Source: Fidelibacterota bacterium
GTDB lineage: Bacteria > Fidelibacterota > Marinisomatia > SCGC-AAA003-L08 > JACNLC01
Length of the DNA: 64,000 bases
Assembly: GCA_014381725.1 (NCBI GenBank)
Contig: JACNLC010000070.1
Location: 1-64,000 of the forward strand
Direction of reading: 5' to 3'
Position 1 is the first letter of the stretch; each line of letters opens with the position of its first letter. A program made the position numbers and the translations under genes. Shown here in pieces: positions 25,995 to 35,135 of this stretch. The notes below the pieces were generated by a model. That model had not been told where the DNA came from. It saw nothing but the letters and a program-made list of their open reading frames with translations, and searched no databases.

Positions 25995-27038
25995 ATGATT
26001 TCATCCTTTAAAGATTCTATACGGAAAATTAATGCTCCAGAGAAGCATGGCGAAGATGTTCTTGCTGAACAATCGTTAAGACCAACTCGTTTTGAGGATT
26101 TTGTAGGGCAGAAAGAAACAATTGAAAATCTAAAAGTTTTCATTGAAGCTGCGCGGAAAAGAACAGAAGCACTTGACCATGTTTTACTATTTGGCCCTCC
26201 GGGGCTTGGCAAAACAACTTTGGCAACAATTATTGCTAGAGAATTGGGTGTAAATATCAAACTTTCTTCTGGCCCTGTTCTGGATAGACCAGGTGATCTA
26301 GCTGGCACACTCACTAATTTAGCTGAACACGATGTATTTTTTATTGACGAAATTCATCGGTTAAGCAGTGTCGTAGAGGAATATTTGTATTCAGCAATGG
26401 AAGATTACAATATCGACATCATGCTAGATAAAGGTCCAAGTGCTAGAAGTATTCAATTGAACTTAAATCCGTTTACTTTAGTTGGAGCAACAACTCGGCT
26501 AGGAAATTTAACATCTCCTCTGCGAGATAGGTTTGGTGTTATTCTAAGGATGGATTTTTATTCTGATAAGGATTTGCTTAAAATAATTACTCGTTCCGCA
26601 AAAATTCTAGAGATTGAGACTGACGAAAAAGGAGCATTAGAAATTGCAAAAAGATCTCGAGGAACACCTAGAATTGCTAATCGTATACTCCGGCGTGCTA
26701 GGGATTTTGCACAAGTAAAATCTGACGGAGTCATTACAGAAGAACTTGCTAGCGAATCCTTAAAACGACTAGGTATTGATGAAAATGGGTTAGACGATAT
26801 GGATAGGAGAATTTTAGATTCTTTAGTTACAAAATTCAATGGCGGACCTGTCGGATTAGACTCGTTAGCTGTAGCGATTTCTGAAGAAGCTCGAACAATT
26901 GAAGAAGTCTATGAGCCATATTTGATAAAAGAAGGATTTTTGCAAAGAACATCAAGAGGCAGAATTGCCATGGATAAAACATTTAAATATTTGGGTATTA
27001 AACCTAAATCTCAAAATAAACAAAACAAATTGTTTTAA
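25995..27038 (+). CDS. ruvB: Holliday junction helicase RuvB
   Basis: The AAA+ motor of RuvAB branch migration, 347 residues. Visible motifs are [12 protein letters not shown], Walker [12 protein letters not shown], Walker B IDEIHR, sensor [20 protein letters not shown] and the winged-helix DNA-binding end ([10 protein letters not shown]). RuvA and RuvC are not in the window. It lies between uvrA and queA; the ruvB-queA pairing is common in bacteria. The next start is 16 bp after its stop. Confidence 0.98.
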   Translation: MISSFKDSIRKINAPEKHGEDVLAEQSLRPTRFEDFVGQKETIENLKVFIEAARKRTEALDHVLLFGPPGLGKTTLATIIARELGVNIKLSSGPVLDRPGDLAGTLTNLAEHDVFFIDEIHRLSSVVEEYLYSAMEDYNIDIMLDKGPSARSIQLNLNPFTLVGATTRLGNLTSPLRDRFGVILRMDFYSDKDLLKIITRSAKILEIETDEKGALEIAKRSRGTPRIANRILRRARDFAQVKSDGVITEELASESLKRLGIDENGLDDMDRRILDSLVTKFNGGPVGLDSLAVAISEEARTIEEVYEPYLIKEGFLQRTSRGRIAMDKTFKYLGIKPKSQNKQNKLF

Positions 27039-27054
27039 GAAAAGAGGTAAAATC

Positions 27055-28113
27055 ATGTTATTTGGATCAGTAGAAAAACCACCACGCCTTTCAGAATTTG
27101 AAATGGAAATTCCTGAAAAACTAATAGCTCAAGAGCCAGAACAAAAAAGAGACGAATCGCGTCTAATGGTTCTTAATAGAGCTGAACAACAAATTGAACA
27201 CAAACAGTTTACAGATATTGTAGATTATTTCAAAAAAGGCGATGTTCTTGTTATAAACAATACTAGAGTTTATCCGGCAAGAATGATAGCTCATAAAGAT
27301 AAATCGGAAGCAACTGTAGAGGTTCTGCTCTTGAGAGAACTGGATAACGATCTTTGGGAAGCAATGGTTAAACCAGCTAGAAAAGTTAGAATTGGGAATA
27401 AGCTCGTGTTTGGCGACGGTGTTGCTTGTGATGTTATTGATAATACAGTTTCTGGAGGAAGGGTAGTTAGGTTTGAGTATAATGTCCCATCTATTTATCC
27501 GTTTATTGACGAACATGGCTTACCACCATTACCTCCGTATATCAAAAGAGAAACAACCCAAGAGGATAAAAGTCGATATCAAACTGTTTATGCAAAAGAA
27601 CGAGGATCTGTGGCAGCACCTACTGCTGGGCTACATTTTACAGATGATATTTTGGAAAAAATGAAAGCAAAAGGCGTTCATATTGTTGATATTACTCTTC
27701 ATATTAGTTTAGGTACTTTTAGACCAATTATGGTTGAAGATCTAACTCGACACCACATGGATTCTGAATATTTTAGGGTTCCTGCAGAAACAGCAGATAT
27801 AATAAACAGGGCAAGAGAAAAAAGAAAAAAAATAGCAGTTGTAGGTACATCTGCAGTTAGAACCTTAGAAGCTGTAACTGTTTCAGGGTTTAAAATTACT
27901 CCTCGGCGAGGATGGACAGACAAATTCATTTATCCACCATATGATTTCAAAATGGTCGATCGTTTGATTACAAATTTCCACCAACCAAAATCAACACTAA
28001 TGATGTTAGTTGCGGCATTTGCGAAAAAAGATTTTATTCTTAAAGCGTATGAAGAAGCTGTAAAGAAAAAGTATCGTTTTTATAGCTATGGCGATGCGAT
28101 GTTTATTATTTAA
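27055..28113 (+). CDS. queA: tRNA ribosyltransferase-isomerase QueA
   Basis: QueA transfers and rearranges the ribose of S-adenosylmethionine to make epoxyqueuosine in the tRNA wobble position. The start at 27055 (MLFGSVEKPPRLSEF) has AGAGG upstream; a longer frame inside ruvB is rejected. At 352 residues it is typical. ALIAQEP-like IPEKLIAQEP, NNTRVYPAR, PTAGLHFT, LHISLGTFRP and TNFHQPKSTLMMLV are the family landmarks. Its stop codon touches the ispF ATG directly. Confidence 0.97.
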   Translation: MLFGSVEKPPRLSEFEMEIPEKLIAQEPEQKRDESRLMVLNRAEQQIEHKQFTDIVDYFKKGDVLVINNTRVYPARMIAHKDKSEATVEVLLLRELDNDLWEAMVKPARKVRIGNKLVFGDGVACDVIDNTVSGGRVVRFEYNVPSIYPFIDEHGLPPLPPYIKRETTQEDKSRYQTVYAKERGSVAAPTAGLHFTDDILEKMKAKGVHIVDITLHISLGTFRPIMVEDLTRHHMDSEYFRVPAETADIINRAREKRKKIAVVGTSAVRTLEAVTVSGFKITPRRGWTDKFIYPPYDFKMVDRLITNFHQPKSTLMMLVAAFAKKDFILKAYEEAVKKKYRFYSYGDAMFII

Positions 28114-28593
28114 ATGAATAAGATTGGAAATGGATGCGATATTCATCAGCTTGCTGAAGGATATCGTTTAATCATTGGCGGGATTCATATTCCGTTTGAA
28201 AAGGGATCAAAAGGACATAGCGATGGTGATGTTCTAATCCATGCCATTGTTGATGCACTTCTTGGTGCAGTAGCAGAAGGTGATATCGGTGCTCATTTTC
28301 CGTCGAATGACGATAAATGGAAAAATGCAGATAGTCGTATATTTTTAGAACATGCACATAAAATTGTTACAAAAAAGGGCTTTCAAATTAGTAATCTTGA
28401 TTGCACGATTATTCTTCAAACCCCAAAATTATCAACCTTCATCTCAAAAATCCGAAAAAATATATCCGAAATACTGGATTTATCTTTAGACAATATTTCA
28501 ATTAAAGCAACTACAACAGATTATTTAGGATTTATCGGACGAGGAGAGGGTATTGCATCCTTAGCAACTTGCTTACTAAACAGGAATAAATAA
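28114..28593 (+). CDS. ispF: 2-C-methyl-D-erythritol 2,4-cyclodiphosphate synthase
   Basis: IspF cyclises CDP-methylerythritol 2-phosphate in the MEP isoprenoid pathway. The 159 residues begin with the metal-binding GNGCDIHQL (D9 and H11). SDGDVLIHAIVDALLGA and the C-terminal TTTDYLGFIGRGEGIA segment complete the signature. It starts immediately after the queA stop and overlaps gltX by one base (TAATG). ispE, two genes further, acts one step earlier in the same pathway. Confidence 0.97.
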   Translation: MNKIGNGCDIHQLAEGYRLIIGGIHIPFEKGSKGHSDGDVLIHAIVDALLGAVAEGDIGAHFPSNDDKWKNADSRIFLEHAHKIVTKKGFQISNLDCTIILQTPKLSTFISKIRKNISEILDLSLDNISIKATTTDYLGFIGRGEGIASLATCLLNRNK

Positions 28594-30011
28594 TGAGTAT
28601 AAAAGTGAGATTTGCACCAAGCCCAACCGGCTATTTACATGTTGGCGGGCTACGAACAGCTTTATATAATTACCTCTACGCAAAAAAAGCAGGTGGGAAA
28701 TTGGTTCTTCGCATTGAAGATACCGACCAAAATCGCAAAGTTGAAGGAGCCGAACAATTATTAATTTCCACTTTTGAGAAAATTGGAATTTCGTTTGATG
28801 AAGGTCCTATGCAGAGCGGTGAAGACGGCCATTATTTTCAAAGTCAACGATTAGACATTTACAACAACCATATCCAACTATTATTGAACAACGGAAACGC
28901 TTATCCATGTTTTTGTTCAGCAGAAAGATTAGAACGAGTTAGGGATAAGCAAAGAGAAAATAAAGAAACTATAATTTACGATAGACATTGCTTGAATATT
29001 TCGAAAGAAGCAGCAAAAGATAGAATGAAATCTGAACCACATGTTATTCGGATGAAAATCCCGGATGAAGATGTTGTGTTTTACGATGTTGTTAGAGAAA
29101 AAGTTAGCATTAAATCTTCTGAAATAGATGACCAAGTTTTGATGAAAACGGATGGATTTCCTACTTATCATTTCGCAAATGTTGTGGATGACCGCTTAAT
29201 GGGAATTACTCATGTAATGCGAGGTGAAGAATGGCTACCCTCAACACCAAAACATGTGCTGTTATATCAGTTTTTCGGCTGGAAACTTCCAAAATTTATT
29301 CATCTTCCACTATTACTAAATCCGGATAAATCTAAGCTATCCAAACGGCAAGGCGATGTTGCAGTTGAAGATTATCTCGATAAAGGATATTTACCCGAAA
29401 CGCTGATTAATTTTGTTGCACTATTAGGATGGCATCCAAAAAACGACAGAGAATTTTTCACTCTTAAAGAACTAGAGGAAGAGTTTTCAATCAAGAGAAT
29501 ACAAAAAGCTGGTGCAGTGTTTGATATTGAAAAATTAAAATGGATGAATGGCCATTATTTGCGTGAAAACAAACTTGAAGAAATCGCAGAAAAAACGCGA
29601 TCAGTTGTTACAAAAGCTGGACTTGATATATCAGACAAACGAAAATACCTCTCCGCGATAGACAATGCACGCAAACGAGTAGATACAATTAATGATATGT
29701 TACAGCACATACTTCCTTTTTATCAAAACCTTGATTTTTCTAAAGAAGATTTGAAATTATTGAAAAAAGATAGTTCACAAAAAGTAATAAATTTTTGGAG
29801 TGAACAATTATCATCCAAATCGGATTGGAATGAAGTAGAGATTAAATCTTTGGTTAAGGAAACCACCACAATAACAGGAGTTAAAGGTAAAGATTTATTT
29901 TTTCCACTTCGCTTAGCGTTATTCGGATCAACTCAAGGACCGGATATCCCGCTGATTATTGAGATTTTGGGAGTGGAAGAAACAATTAAGCGATTTAAAA
30001 TGCTTTTGTAA
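28593..30011 (+). CDS. gltX: Glutamyl-tRNA synthetase
   Basis: A class I aminoacyl-tRNA synthetase of 472 residues that charges tRNA-Glu. The HIGH-type motif is PSPTGYLHVGGLRTALYN and the KMSKS-type motif is KLSKRQGDV. The anticodon-binding C-terminal domain is complete. GlnS is encoded next, so misacylation of tRNA-Gln by GltX need not be assumed here. Its start is coupled to ispF by a TAATG overlap. A 268-bp gap without a recognisable gene follows. Confidence 0.97.
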   Translation: MSIKVRFAPSPTGYLHVGGLRTALYNYLYAKKAGGKLVLRIEDTDQNRKVEGAEQLLISTFEKIGISFDEGPMQSGEDGHYFQSQRLDIYNNHIQLLLNNGNAYPCFCSAERLERVRDKQRENKETIIYDRHCLNISKEAAKDRMKSEPHVIRMKIPDEDVVFYDVVREKVSIKSSEIDDQVLMKTDGFPTYHFANVVDDRLMGITHVMRGEEWLPSTPKHVLLYQFFGWKLPKFIHLPLLLNPDKSKLSKRQGDVAVEDYLDKGYLPETLINFVALLGWHPKNDREFFTLKELEEEFSIKRIQKAGAVFDIEKLKWMNGHYLRENKLEEIAEKTRSVVTKAGLDISDKRKYLSAIDNARKRVDTINDMLQHILPFYQNLDFSKEDLKLLKKDSSQKVINFWSEQLSSKSDWNEVEIKSLVKETTTITGVKGKDLFFPLRLALFGSTQGPDIPLIIEILGVEETIKRFKMLL

Positions 30012-30279
30012 TTCGGCAGTAATTCAATAATTATTCAATTGTGATTAGAATAAAGTGCATTGGTAAAATCAAATATGAATTAGTGTAAATCCTGCAATTA
30101 GCGGTTAAAGGGAAAAATACTATAAAGTCAAAAGAGCAAATTAATTATCTAATGTTTGAAAATAATGATCAAATTAAAGTAGCAAAAATCTAACAAAACT
30201 CCTCAAAATCACTTCTTGAAGCGAAAATAAATGAGGTATTGCATAGCAAAATTAAGTTTGAACAGTAAAGGAAACCGAA

Positions 30280-31941
30280 ATGACAGATGAAAACAAACAA
30301 ACAAATTTTATTCGAGAAATCATAGACAATGATCTCGAATCTGGCAAGCATGCAAAAATCATTACTCGATTTCCGCCCGAGCCAAACGGTTATTTACATA
30401 TTGGTCACGCAAAGTCTATCTGCCTTAATTTTGGAATTGCTAAAGACTACGACGGAATCTGCAATTTAAGGTTTGACGATACAAATCCGATTAAAGAAGA
30501 AGATGAATATGTAAATTCAATTATTGAAGATGTAAAATGGTTGGGTTTCGACTGGGAAGACAGATTGTATTATGCTTCTGATTATTTTGACCAATTATAC
30601 GAATGGGCAATTCAACTCATCAAAAATGGGAATGCTTTTGTCTGCGATTTAACTGCAGACGAAATAAACGAATATCGTGGAACTCCAACTAAACCCGGCA
30701 ACGAAAGCCCGAATCGTAATAGAACTGTTGAAGAAAATCTTGAATTGTTTGACAAAATGAAAAATGGAGAATTTCCGAATGGAGCAAAAGTTCTTCGTGC
30801 TAAAATTGATATGGCATCTCCAAATATGAATATGCGAGATCCAGTTGTTTACAGAATTTTACATGCTACACACCACAGAACGGGTAGCAAATGGTGTATC
30901 TATCCGATGTATGATTGGGCTCACGGATTGGAAGACTCGCTTGAAAATATTACTCATTCTTTATGCACTTTAGAGTTTGAAGACCATCGTCCGCTGTATG
31001 ATTGGTTTATAGATCAACTCGATGGGGTTTATCATCCTCGACAAATTGAATTTGCACGACTGAATTTAAACTATACGGTGATGAGCAAAAGAAAGTTACT
31101 AGAACTTGTTGAGGGTGGATTGGTGAATGGTTGGGACGACCCACGAATGCCAACAATTTCTGGGTTGCGAAGAAGAGGATATACGCCTGCATCTATTAGA
31201 GAATTTGCCGATAGAGTTGGTGTAGCTAAGCGAGAAGCAACATCAGACATTGCTTTATTGGAACACTGCCTTCGTGAGGATTTAAACAAAAGAGCTCATC
31301 GTCGAATGGCAGTTCTTGAACCATTGAAAGTTATAATTACGAATTATCCTAAAGATCAAACGGAAGAATTTGAAGCAGTTAATAATCCGGAAAATGAAAA
31401 TGATGGAAAGAGAATGATTCCGTTTTCTCGTGAGATTTACATTGAGAAATCAGACTTTATGGAAGATCCTCCTAAAAAGTTTTTTCGTTTAGGTATTGGT
31501 CGCGAAGTTCGACTTAAACATGCATATTACATCACATGTAACGAAGCCATTAAAAATGAAAATGGTGAAATTGTAGAATTACATTGCTCGTATGATCCTG
31601 CAACAAAAGGTGGCTGGAGTGATGATGGCCGAAAAGTAAAAGGGACACTTCATTGGGTTTCCGTAGAACACGCTGTTCAGGCTGAAGTCAGATTATACGA
31701 CAATCTGTTTTCAAAAGAAAATCCTTATGAAGTTGAGGACGGCAAAGACTGGAAAGATAATTTGAATTCGGAGTCATTAATTGTTAACAAAAACTGTTAC
31801 ATTGAACCATCTTTAGCTAACTCTAATTCTGAAGATAATTTTCAGTTTCTGCGATTAGGCTATTTTACTACAGATAAAGATTCTACCAAAGATAAACCGG
31901 TATTTAATCGTGCAGTAAGTCTGAGAGATAGAAAAAAATAA
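30280..31941 (+). CDS. glnS: Glutaminyl-tRNA synthetase
   Basis: A class I synthetase of 553 residues that charges tRNA-Gln directly. [17 protein letters not shown] (HIGH motif, about 25-41) and [11 protein letters not shown] (KMSKS) are clear, and the C-terminal anticodon-binding beta-barrels are full length. Two genes downstream lies a tRNA-Gln gene (32845-32915), so the enzyme and its substrate are encoded within one run. AAAGGA lies upstream of the ATG. Confidence 0.97.
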   Translation: MTDENKQTNFIREIIDNDLESGKHAKIITRFPPEPNGYLHIGHAKSICLNFGIAKDYDGICNLRFDDTNPIKEEDEYVNSIIEDVKWLGFDWEDRLYYASDYFDQLYEWAIQLIKNGNAFVCDLTADEINEYRGTPTKPGNESPNRNRTVEENLELFDKMKNGEFPNGAKVLRAKIDMASPNMNMRDPVVYRILHATHHRTGSKWCIYPMYDWAHGLEDSLENITHSLCTLEFEDHRPLYDWFIDQLDGVYHPRQIEFARLNLNYTVMSKRKLLELVEGGLVNGWDDPRMPTISGLRRRGYTPASIREFADRVGVAKREATSDIALLEHCLREDLNKRAHRRMAVLEPLKVIITNYPKDQTEEFEAVNNPENENDGKRMIPFSREIYIEKSDFMEDPPKKFFRLGIGREVRLKHAYYITCNEAIKNENGEIVELHCSYDPATKGGWSDDGRKVKGTLHWVSVEHAVQAEVRLYDNLFSKENPYEVEDGKDWKDNLNSESLIVNKNCYIEPSLANSNSEDNFQFLRLGYFTTDKDSTKDKPVFNRAVSLRDRKK

Positions 31942-31964
31942 CAGATAACGGTTAATAGTAAAAA

Positions 31965-32837
31965 ATGAAAATTAAATCAAATGCAAAAATAAATATTGGG
32001 TTAATAATCCTCAACAAGCGAGAAGACGGATATCATAATATTGATACTGTTTTCGCAGAATTGGATTGGGGTGATACACTCATGTTTGATGAAGTATCTA
32101 ACAAAGACGCTAAGTCGCAAAGCAGCAAATACCCAATATCCAACATCCAACACCAAACACTAAAATCCCAACTCCCAGCGGACGATTCTAACCTAATCAC
32201 AAAAGCTTACAAATTATTGCGAAGCACTGTTTCAGAAGTACCAACAGAATATCAAATTAAATTAATCAAACGAATCCCAATGGGTGGGGGTTTAGGCGGA
32301 GGTTCATCAAATGCATCAGCGACTTTAATCGCACTTAATCAACTTTGGGGATTAGATTACTCAGCTGAAAAGTTACAATCTCTTGGAGCACAACTCGGAG
32401 CAGATGTCCCGTTCTTTATTAAAGGCGGAGTCCAACGAGGGCAAGGAATAGGAGAAAAATTACAACCTATTAAATTGAACGAAGATTGGTTTATCGTTAT
32501 AGTTGTTCCGCCTATTCATTGCTCAACCGCCGACGCGTACAGGGATTATAAAAAGTATTTGCCAGTTAATTGGAATAATCGTAATATTACTGGCTCGGAA
32601 TTAACCGATAAAGAACTAACTGGACTTAGAAATGATTTCGAGCCAATGATTTTTGATAAATTTACAGAAATTGAAAAAATCAAGAGTCAACTGATAAAAG
32701 CAGGTGCAATTATCTCGCGTTTATCTGGTTCTGGCTCCGCCGTATATGGCGTTTTTCAAACCAAAGATTTAGCTCAACAATGCCAATCTTCGATTGACTC
32801 TTCGTATTTTTCAATAGTAACAAAAATTAAGAAATAA
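31965..32837 (+). CDS. ispE: 4-diphosphocytidyl-2-C-methyl-D-erythritol kinase
   Basis: A GHMP kinase of the MEP pathway, 290 residues. The ATP-binding loop is PMGGGLGGGSSNASA, and the N-terminal SNAKINIGL and C-terminal RLSGSGSAVYGVF motifs are in place. Residues about 47-70 (DAKSQSSKYPISNIQHQTLK) do not look like IspE. The DNA there consists of two simple repeat types found elsewhere in this genome (32104-32155). The insertion keeps the frame and probably forms a surface loop. The gene ends 7 bp before tRNA-Gln. Confidence 0.95.
   Translation: MKIKSNAKINIGLIILNKREDGYHNIDTVFAELDWGDTLMFDEVSNKDAKSQSSKYPISNIQHQTLKSQLPADDSNLITKAYKLLRSTVSEVPTEYQIKLIKRIPMGGGLGGGSSNASATLIALNQLWGLDYSAEKLQSLGAQLGADVPFFIKGGVQRGQGIGEKLQPIKLNEDWFIVIVVPPIHCSTADAYRDYKKYLPVNWNNRNITGSELTDKELTGLRNDFEPMIFDKFTEIEKIKSQLIKAGAIISRLSGSGSAVYGVFQTKDLAQQCQSSIDSSYFSIVTKIKK
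32104..32155 (+). repeat. Dispersed short repeats in frame inside ispE
   Basis: GACGCTAAGTCGCAAAG is followed by CCAATATCCAACATCCAA. The second block recurs in ygfK (45496-45532, opposite strand), also in frame and also encoding ISNIQH. Both types look like the simple dispersed repeats common between genes in FCB genomes. Confidence 0.7.
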
Positions 32838-32844
32838 ATTTATT

Positions 32845-32915
32845 TCGGGGATCGTTCAATGGTAGGACACATGGTTTTGGTCCATGGGATTGGGGTTCGA
32901 CTCCCTATCCCCGAG
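32845..32915 (+). tRNA. tRNA-Gln (TTG anticodon)
   Basis: A 71-nt cloverleaf folds completely. The acceptor stem is TCGGGGA/TCCCCGA, D stem GTTC/GGAC, anticodon stem CATGG/CCATG with loop TTTTGGT (anticodon TTG), variable loop GGAT, T stem TGGGG/CCCTA with loop TTCGACT, discriminator G. CCA is not encoded. It lies 7 bp after ispE and only 4 bp before the prs ATG, so it must be cut out of a polycistronic transcript. Confidence 0.95.
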
Positions 32916-32919
32916 CATT

Positions 32920-33852
32920 ATGAAGATATTCAGTGGAAGATCAAATCCGGTATTAGCTAAAGGTATTGCAGATTACCTCGGCATAGAACTGGGCAAAGTA
33001 GACATCAGAAATTTCAGCGATGGTGAAATTCGTATTGCTTTCGAAGAAAATATCAGAAATGAAGATGTGTTTTTAGTACAATCTACAAACCCACCAGCTG
33101 ATAATATTCTTGAACTTTTAATAATGATGGACGCAGCTCGTCGTGCTTCTGCGAGAAGTATTGTAGCTGTAATTCCATACTTTGGATACGGAAGACAAGA
33201 TAGAAAAGATAGGCCACGAGTCCCAGTTTCAGCTCGGATGATTTTGGATATGATATCTGCTGTTGGTGCAAATCGAATTATTTGTATGGACCTTCACTCT
33301 GCTCAAATTCAAGGATTTGCTAATGTTCCATTTGATCATTTATACTCCCGAATTGCTCTTTTAGATAGGTTGAAAGAATTTGACTTAAATGAAGATACGG
33401 GTGTTGTATTAGCTCCTGATATGGGTAGTGCAAAAATGAGTCAATCTTACGCAAAAAAACTACAAGTAGGTTTTGCTTTAATTGATAAACGCCGACCAAA
33501 ACCAAATCAGGCTGAAGTTGCTAATCTTATTGGTGATTTGGATAATAAGCATGTATTAATAATTGATGACATGATAGACACAGCAGGGACAATTTGCAAT
33601 GCTGCCCAAACAGCAATTGACCATGGAGCAATTGATGTTACTTGCGTAGCAACACATCCAGTATTGTCAGGAGAGTCAATAAAACGGTTAAATAAATCAC
33701 CTATTACAAAAATTGTTCTGTGTGATACAATCCATATTCCACAGGAAAAAAAATCAAAAAAAATTGAAATTATTTCAGTAGCAAGTGTGTTTGGAGAATC
33801 CATTAGAAGGATAAATACAGGGCAATCATTAAGTTCAATGTTTAATTTTTAG
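32920..33852 (+). CDS. prs: Ribose-phosphate pyrophosphokinase
   Basis: The enzyme makes PRPP from ribose 5-phosphate and ATP for nucleotide, histidine and tryptophan synthesis. The start at 32920 (MKIFSGRSNPVLAKG) is the family start; a longer frame would read through the tRNA gene. Its 310 residues include FSDGEIRIAFEENIR, YFGYGRQDRKDRPR and the PRPP loop VLIIDDMIDTAGT. There is no room for a Shine-Dalgarno sequence outside the tRNA, so after tRNA 3' processing the mRNA would have a four-base leader. Confidence 0.97.
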   Translation: MKIFSGRSNPVLAKGIADYLGIELGKVDIRNFSDGEIRIAFEENIRNEDVFLVQSTNPPADNILELLIMMDAARRASARSIVAVIPYFGYGRQDRKDRPRVPVSARMILDMISAVGANRIICMDLHSAQIQGFANVPFDHLYSRIALLDRLKEFDLNEDTGVVLAPDMGSAKMSQSYAKKLQVGFALIDKRRPKPNQAEVANLIGDLDNKHVLIIDDMIDTAGTICNAAQTAIDHGAIDVTCVATHPVLSGESIKRLNKSPITKIVLCDTIHIPQEKKSKKIEIISVASVFGESIRRINTGQSLSSMFNF

Positions 33853-33878
33853 AAATTTAGAGATATAGAGGAGAAAAT

Positions 33879-34547
33879 ATGGCACAAGAATATATATTAG
33901 AAGCTCATAGTCGAAAAGAAATGGGAAAAAAAGATGTGAAAATATTGCGATCAGAAGGTAAAATACCGGGCGTTTATTATTCTCACGACTCTAAAGAGAG
34001 CATTCCTTTTTATATTGAGACAAAAGAATTGTTTAACGCGTTCAAATCCGACTCTCATTTATACAAAGTAGAAGTTGGAGATAAAATGAGAAATGTTATG
34101 TTTAAGGATATTCAGTATCATCCAGTTACTGATGAAGTTATCCATTTAGATTTATATGGAGTAAGAATGGATGAGCTTATCCAAATTAAGGTACCAATTC
34201 ACTTAATCGGAGATTGCCTTGGCGAAAAAGAAGATGGTGGTAAAATAACTCAACCATTAATGGAATTGGATATTAAATGTCTTCCTTCTAACATTCCTGA
34301 TTTTGTTGAATTGGATATCACAGAATTAAGATTAGGTGACAGTTTACATGCAAGCGATGTTATGCTTGCAGATGATGTGGAACTTGCATCCAATCCTGAT
34401 TCAGTTATTGTATCTGTAACTCACGGTATCAGTGATGCGGACCTCGAAACTGCTGTACTAGAAGAAGAAGGTGTTGAATTTGAAGATGCTGAAGGTGAAG
34501 AAAGTGCTGAAGAAGGCGCTGAAGGTGAAGAAAAGAAAGACGAATAA
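33879..34547 (+). CDS. rplY: 50S ribosomal protein L25 (CTC form)
   Basis: A 222-residue bL25 of the long, two-domain CTC type that binds 5S rRNA. The N-terminal domain (about 1-95) has LRSEGKIPGVYY and VMFKDIQYHPVTDEVIHLDLY; the second domain (about 96-185) is the TL5-like beta domain. The last 35 residues are almost entirely Glu, Ala, Gly and Asp, an acidic disordered tail. The order prs-rplY-pth is widespread in bacteria. GAGGAG precedes the ATG. Confidence 0.96.
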   Translation: MAQEYILEAHSRKEMGKKDVKILRSEGKIPGVYYSHDSKESIPFYIETKELFNAFKSDSHLYKVEVGDKMRNVMFKDIQYHPVTDEVIHLDLYGVRMDELIQIKVPIHLIGDCLGEKEDGGKITQPLMELDIKCLPSNIPDFVELDITELRLGDSLHASDVMLADDVELASNPDSVIVSVTHGISDADLETAVLEEEGVEFEDAEGEESAEEGAEGEEKKDE

Positions 34548-34561
34548 GCACCTAAAGAATA

Positions 34562-35119
34562 ATGAATTTGATTGTTGGACTAGGTAATCCTGGGAAAAAA
34601 TATGCAGAGACTAAACACAATTTTGGATTTTGGATTGTTGATTATTTCGCTGAAAAGAGTGATTTGCAATTCAAAGCAGGAAAGGGTGATTATTTATTCT
34701 GTAAAACCAACGAACTAATGCTTATGAAACCAACAACTTATATGAACAATAGCGGAATAGCAGTAAAAGAAGCGTGTAAATATTTTGACATTGAGCCAAA
34801 AGATATTCTTTTGGTTTATGATGAAATTGATTTACCAGTTGGAACTATCCGCTTTCGTTCCGATGGTGGAAGCGGTGGGCATAAAGGAGTTGAATCAGTC
34901 ATTTATCAATTAGAAGATGACAAGTTTAGTAGGTTGAGATTAGGAATTGCAACTGATGAAAATATGCGACCTGCTGAACATTATGTTCTTAAACCGTTCA
35001 GCAAAAACCATAAAGAACAAGCGGAAGAAGTTATAAAAACTTCCGCAGATAGTATTGAGTACTATTTGTCGCATACAATTGACGAAACAATGAATAAGTT
35101 TAACCAATCAAATATTTGA
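34562..35119 (+). CDS. pth: Peptidyl-tRNA hydrolase
   Basis: Pth frees tRNA from peptidyl-tRNA dropped by the ribosome. The 185 residues show GLGNPGKKYAETKHNFGF with N9 and catalytic H19, KPTTYMNNSG and DEIDLPVGTIRFRSDGGSGGHKG. It follows rplY by 14 bp in the conserved prs-rplY-pth arrangement. No unusual features. Confidence 0.97.
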   Translation: MNLIVGLGNPGKKYAETKHNFGFWIVDYFAEKSDLQFKAGKGDYLFCKTNELMLMKPTTYMNNSGIAVKEACKYFDIEPKDILLVYDEIDLPVGTIRFRSDGGSGGHKGVESVIYQLEDDKFSRLRLGIATDENMRPAEHYVLKPFSKNHKEQAEEVIKTSADSIEYYLSHTIDETMNKFNQSNI

Positions 35120-35135
35120 ATAAGAAAGGAAAAGA

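Noticed and set aside
30012-30279. 268-bp gap between gltX and glnS checked for a small gene or riboswitch
   Set aside because: Only very short frames and no recognisable conserved fold were seen.
32884-32919. Upstream start for prs
   Set aside because: It would translate through the 3' half of tRNA-Gln; MKIFSGRSNP is the family start.
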